NCBI RefSeq assembly: GCF_002288925.2
Contig: NW_022098036.1
Location: 45,703,847-45,767,846, forward strand
Source: Delphinapterus leucas
Taxonomy: Eukaryota > Chordata > Mammalia > Artiodactyla > Monodontidae
Length of the DNA stretch: 64,000 bases
Direction of reading: 5' to 3'
The translations under genes and the position numbers were made by a program. Below, piece after piece: positions 61,370 to 64,000 of this stretch (position 1 is its first letter; every line of letters starts with the position of its first letter). The notes under the pieces were generated by a model. The model was not told where the DNA came from. It did not search any database and saw nothing but the letters and a program-made list of their open reading frames with translations.

Positions 61370-61500
61370 CCATCCACCCATTCATTCAACAAACATTTAT
61401 TGCCAAGCACCGTGTTTACTGCCAGGTATATAGAGCTTACTAAGACATTATCCTCAGGGAGCTTACATCTGAGCGGGTAGAGACAGGTAGGACTCTGTGT
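61370..61500 (+). repeat. L2 3'-end fragment
   Basis: CATTCAACAAACATTTATTG followed by GACATTATCCTCAGGGAGCT. Confidence 0.65.
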
Positions 61501-61791
61501 CCCCATTCAGAGAGACAGACTGTTCCTGATTAATGACACGAAGAGGCAAGTTGTCTTCTCAATCTTTTCCCCAGGGGATTGGAGGCAAGTCTGCATTCCA
61601 GTGAACTGCCTTTTATTCCGATGATCCCAGGTTTGGGGGAGCTGCTGTAATAGGCCTGGCTGTGCTACTGCTTTCATGGTGCTACAGTGGTCCTTAGTTT
61701 CGGCTTCCAACCAGAGGCTGCAGCCTACAATGACGGGTGAGGTGGGGACAAAGATGGAGCAGAGCACCTAGAGATTTGGCTGGTCCAGCAT

Positions 61792-61806
61792 TGCCCTCCA
61801 GTGGTC
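61792..61806 (-). promoter_or_regulatory. CTCF-like motif
   Basis: Minus strand GACCACTGGAGGGCA, extended TGACCACTGGAGGGCAATG, close to the CTCF core CCA(C/G)NAG(A/G)(G/T)GGC. Single-motif evidence only. TRA/TRD V-D intervals are known to hold CTCF boundary sites. Confidence 0.4.
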
Positions 61807-64000
61807 AGACATAAGCATGTGGGGACAACAGATTTCCTAGAGGGAGGTTCTGAGGTGTCTGTGGATTCATAACGGGGCTCAGGAATGACGCCTGTAGATG
61901 AGGTTGGGAAAGCAGGAATTGGAAGCCACAGTCGAGAAATTAGAGTGAGAATTAAGATGGATTAATGACCAGGCACCTAGGATTGTGCGTGTATAGAGAA
62001 CCAGGAACAAAGACCACGTCAGTTTCCCAATTTGGATTTTGGCTGACACGCCGGCCAGGCTGCCTTGGGGTTTAGAAAGTGCAGGGGTGGTGGTGGGGAC
62101 GGTGGTCACTCAGAGCTGTAACCCCAGTCCTCTCAGCCCGCCCTGGTCTTCAGATTGATGCGCAGTCCAGGAACGAGCACAAATCTCATGAAATGAAATC
62201 AGATGCAAGTTTATGTGTAATGAACTTTTGAAATATTAGATTTGCAAAGGGGTCTGGTCCATAGGAAGGCAAATCTGTTCTCAGCATTCCTCCCGGGACT
62301 CAAGTGGTCTCTCTCTCTGTCCCTATATCCTACATGTGGGAGGTTCAGTAACACTGCTTTGGAGGGAAGTTTCTCTCTCTTAGCAGGAAGAAGTCTTCCT
62401 CCCAACCCCCTCTTGGGTCAGTGTCCCTGGAAGATGTCCAGCACAGTAGGATGCTGTCCTGTGTCCCAGATCATGAATCTATGAGTCGAGGCTGAAGCAG
62501 CCTCGGCAGCCCAGGTGCTCTTGGCAAAGTCTACAACTAGTGCAACGTTTCCTTCCTTTTCTGTTTCATCTTAGCACACAGTGTCCTTCAGATATATCAT
62601 CCCTTACCTTTCAAGGTCATGGAAGCAACAGCATTTCACTGTACCCTGAATCTTCCCCTGCTTTATTTCTTCTAGTTGATCTATCGCTTGGCTTCCTGGA
62701 TCTTCAGCTTGAAATCTTCCCCATCCCTGCCCTTGCTGCTCTCTTGCTCTGCTCCCCTGAAGAGAAAGAAATGGGTTAGAGAAACTTCCTTATCAAATTG
62801 AAAAAACAATGCCAGGCAAACAGTGACCAGCTCAGGAACTGGATAACTGTAGCATAATGCATTGGTGGTCGAATTGCTCACACTGTTGCCTATAAAATCC
62901 AAGCATCCATAGCCCTACTATAGAAGACCCCAGTCTTTACCTTAAGAACAGGTTCAAACTGTGAATCCAGGGCAGGAGTCTGAAAGTAGGATAATGAGGA
63001 CAGATGGAACATGAATATTTTAGTTACAGGACTCTTAGAAGACACCATAGGTCATAGCAACTCTGTGTATATGTGTGTAGCTCTGTGTGCACTGCCATGT
63101 AGTAAAACAGAAACTTTCTGAAGTCAAGAACTGTGCCTTCCCTGCTCTCCTTCATAACCCCAGTGCACTTGGTAATAAGCATATTGCCCCAGAGCGCAGC
63201 AGTTAAGAGACGATCCTTTGGAATCCAACAACTGAGAATCCAAGCCCTTTTACTTTAGTTTTTCAATCTTAGGAAAAATTCCTTTCTGAGACTTGAGCTC
63301 CTCATCTGTGAAACAGGGATAATAATACCTGCTCCCTCTTCCACCACATGCAGAGTGTCTGTGAGGATTAGAAGAGCTGGCGCCCGTGCAGCCCTGGGCA
63401 TTGTGCGTGTCATGAGGTCAGTGCTCAGCAAAGAGCAGCTGTTTTATTATTTCCATGTGCACATGTGCACATGGGTGCATGAGATCTCTGTGGGTGCATG
63501 AGAATTTTTCAGTCAAAGCCCAACTTAACTGTAAAATAAATCAGCCTCATTTTAGAAAACCAAAGCATGCAGGCATGGGGATGAATAGATTCGTTCCCTG
63601 TACACCCTTTGCCACTTCCTTCCATAACTGTAAAGCCTTTGCCCAAGTTTCCAGGGACCAACATGCTCTTGAACCCTGTCTAGAATGGGAGAGCTGTCAA
63701 CATATAAACAAGCTTTCAGCTGAAACAGGTATGAGGTGGCTGACCTTCTCCTCCCGCCTCGAGCCTGGGCGCTCACCGTGCAGTTGGCAGGGCTCCGTCT
63801 CCTGCTCTGGATGGTCATGATTGACCCAGTCTCGGGAGCTGCCAGTATGAGAGAGACTGGGAGGCTTGGTATTCAATCATCACTGAGAGCCTATTAGGAG
63901 AGCAAAGTGCCATGCTGCCACTCAAAAGGCTGAGAGTCTGTAAATGGCCATTACAGAGGAAAATCCTTCCACTTGGCTGACTGAGGCCAGGTCTATGGCT
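61807..64000. other. Spacer at the window end
   Basis: A MIR-like fragment lies at about 63195-63400 (TGAAACAGGGATAATAATAC). A minus-strand frame from 63818 has a donor-like GGTGAGCG, but neither the peptide nor a partner exon is recognised. Confidence 0.4.

Noticed and set aside
63552..63818. Minus-strand 88-codon frame with an internal GGTGAGCG donor
   Set aside because: Peptide not recognised and no partner exon visible in the window.
1..64000. CRISPR arrays, operons, prophage or other prokaryotic systems
   Set aside because: Repeat content, introns and gene structure are mammalian; no regularly spaced repeats occur.

Overview
The window is mammalian nuclear DNA, almost certainly cetacean. 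It carries at least six copies of the CHR-2-type tRNA-derived SINE typical of whales and dolphins and three longer CHR-1-type copies. It also holds L1, L2, MIR, hAT (MER5-like) and MaLR LTR fragments. Bacterial gene structure is absent, and nearly all open frames longer than 60 codons are chance or repeat-derived.

The locus is the T-cell receptor delta (TRD) part of TRA/TRD, read on the minus strand, so 5' to 3' runs from high to low coordinates. In that order I find: a TRDV4-type variable gene (50101-50605) resembling the delta V gene of mouse dendritic epidermal T cells; a broken V relic of the same clan (34628-34904); a clear TRDV2 (29290-29775); a diversity segment with complete 12- and 23-bp signals (13517-13525, TRDD1/TRDD2-like); and a second diversity segment (4552-4566, TRDD3-like). 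The V-to-D and D-to-D spacings, about 16 kb and 9 kb, are close to what I recall for human TRDV2-TRDD-TRDD3. No J segment, constant exon or enhancer could be recognised, so these probably lie beyond base 1 or have weak signals.

The parts fit the 12/23 rule. Both V genes end in 23-bp signals. Each D has a 12-bp signal on its V side and a 22-23-bp signal on its J side, so V-D, D-D and D-J joining are all possible in the direction of minus-strand transcription. The two V genes share a promoter module upstream of leader exons of identical length (46 nt).

Region by region: 1-235 is an L1 fragment. 236-4465 is one copy of a ~4.1-4.2 kb duplicated block and 15290-19370 is the other. 4500-4600 is TRDD3. 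4600-13470 is mostly unique or old-repeat sequence. 13478-13553 is the other TRDD. 19.4-29.2 kb is repeat-rich spacer. 29.2-29.9 kb is TRDV2. 30-50 kb is spacer with SINEs, LTRs, hAT fragments, one assembly gap (42726-42825) and the V relic. 50.06-50.7 kb is TRDV4. 51-64 kb is spacer with one weak V-set-like relic near 56.2 kb and a CTCF-like motif at 61.8 kb.

The most interesting points are the apparent ATG-to-ATA loss of the TRDV4 start codon, the degenerate TRDV2 heptamer, the duplication of the D-J interval to the far side of the first D segment, and a palindrome gained by only one duplicate next to TRDD3.
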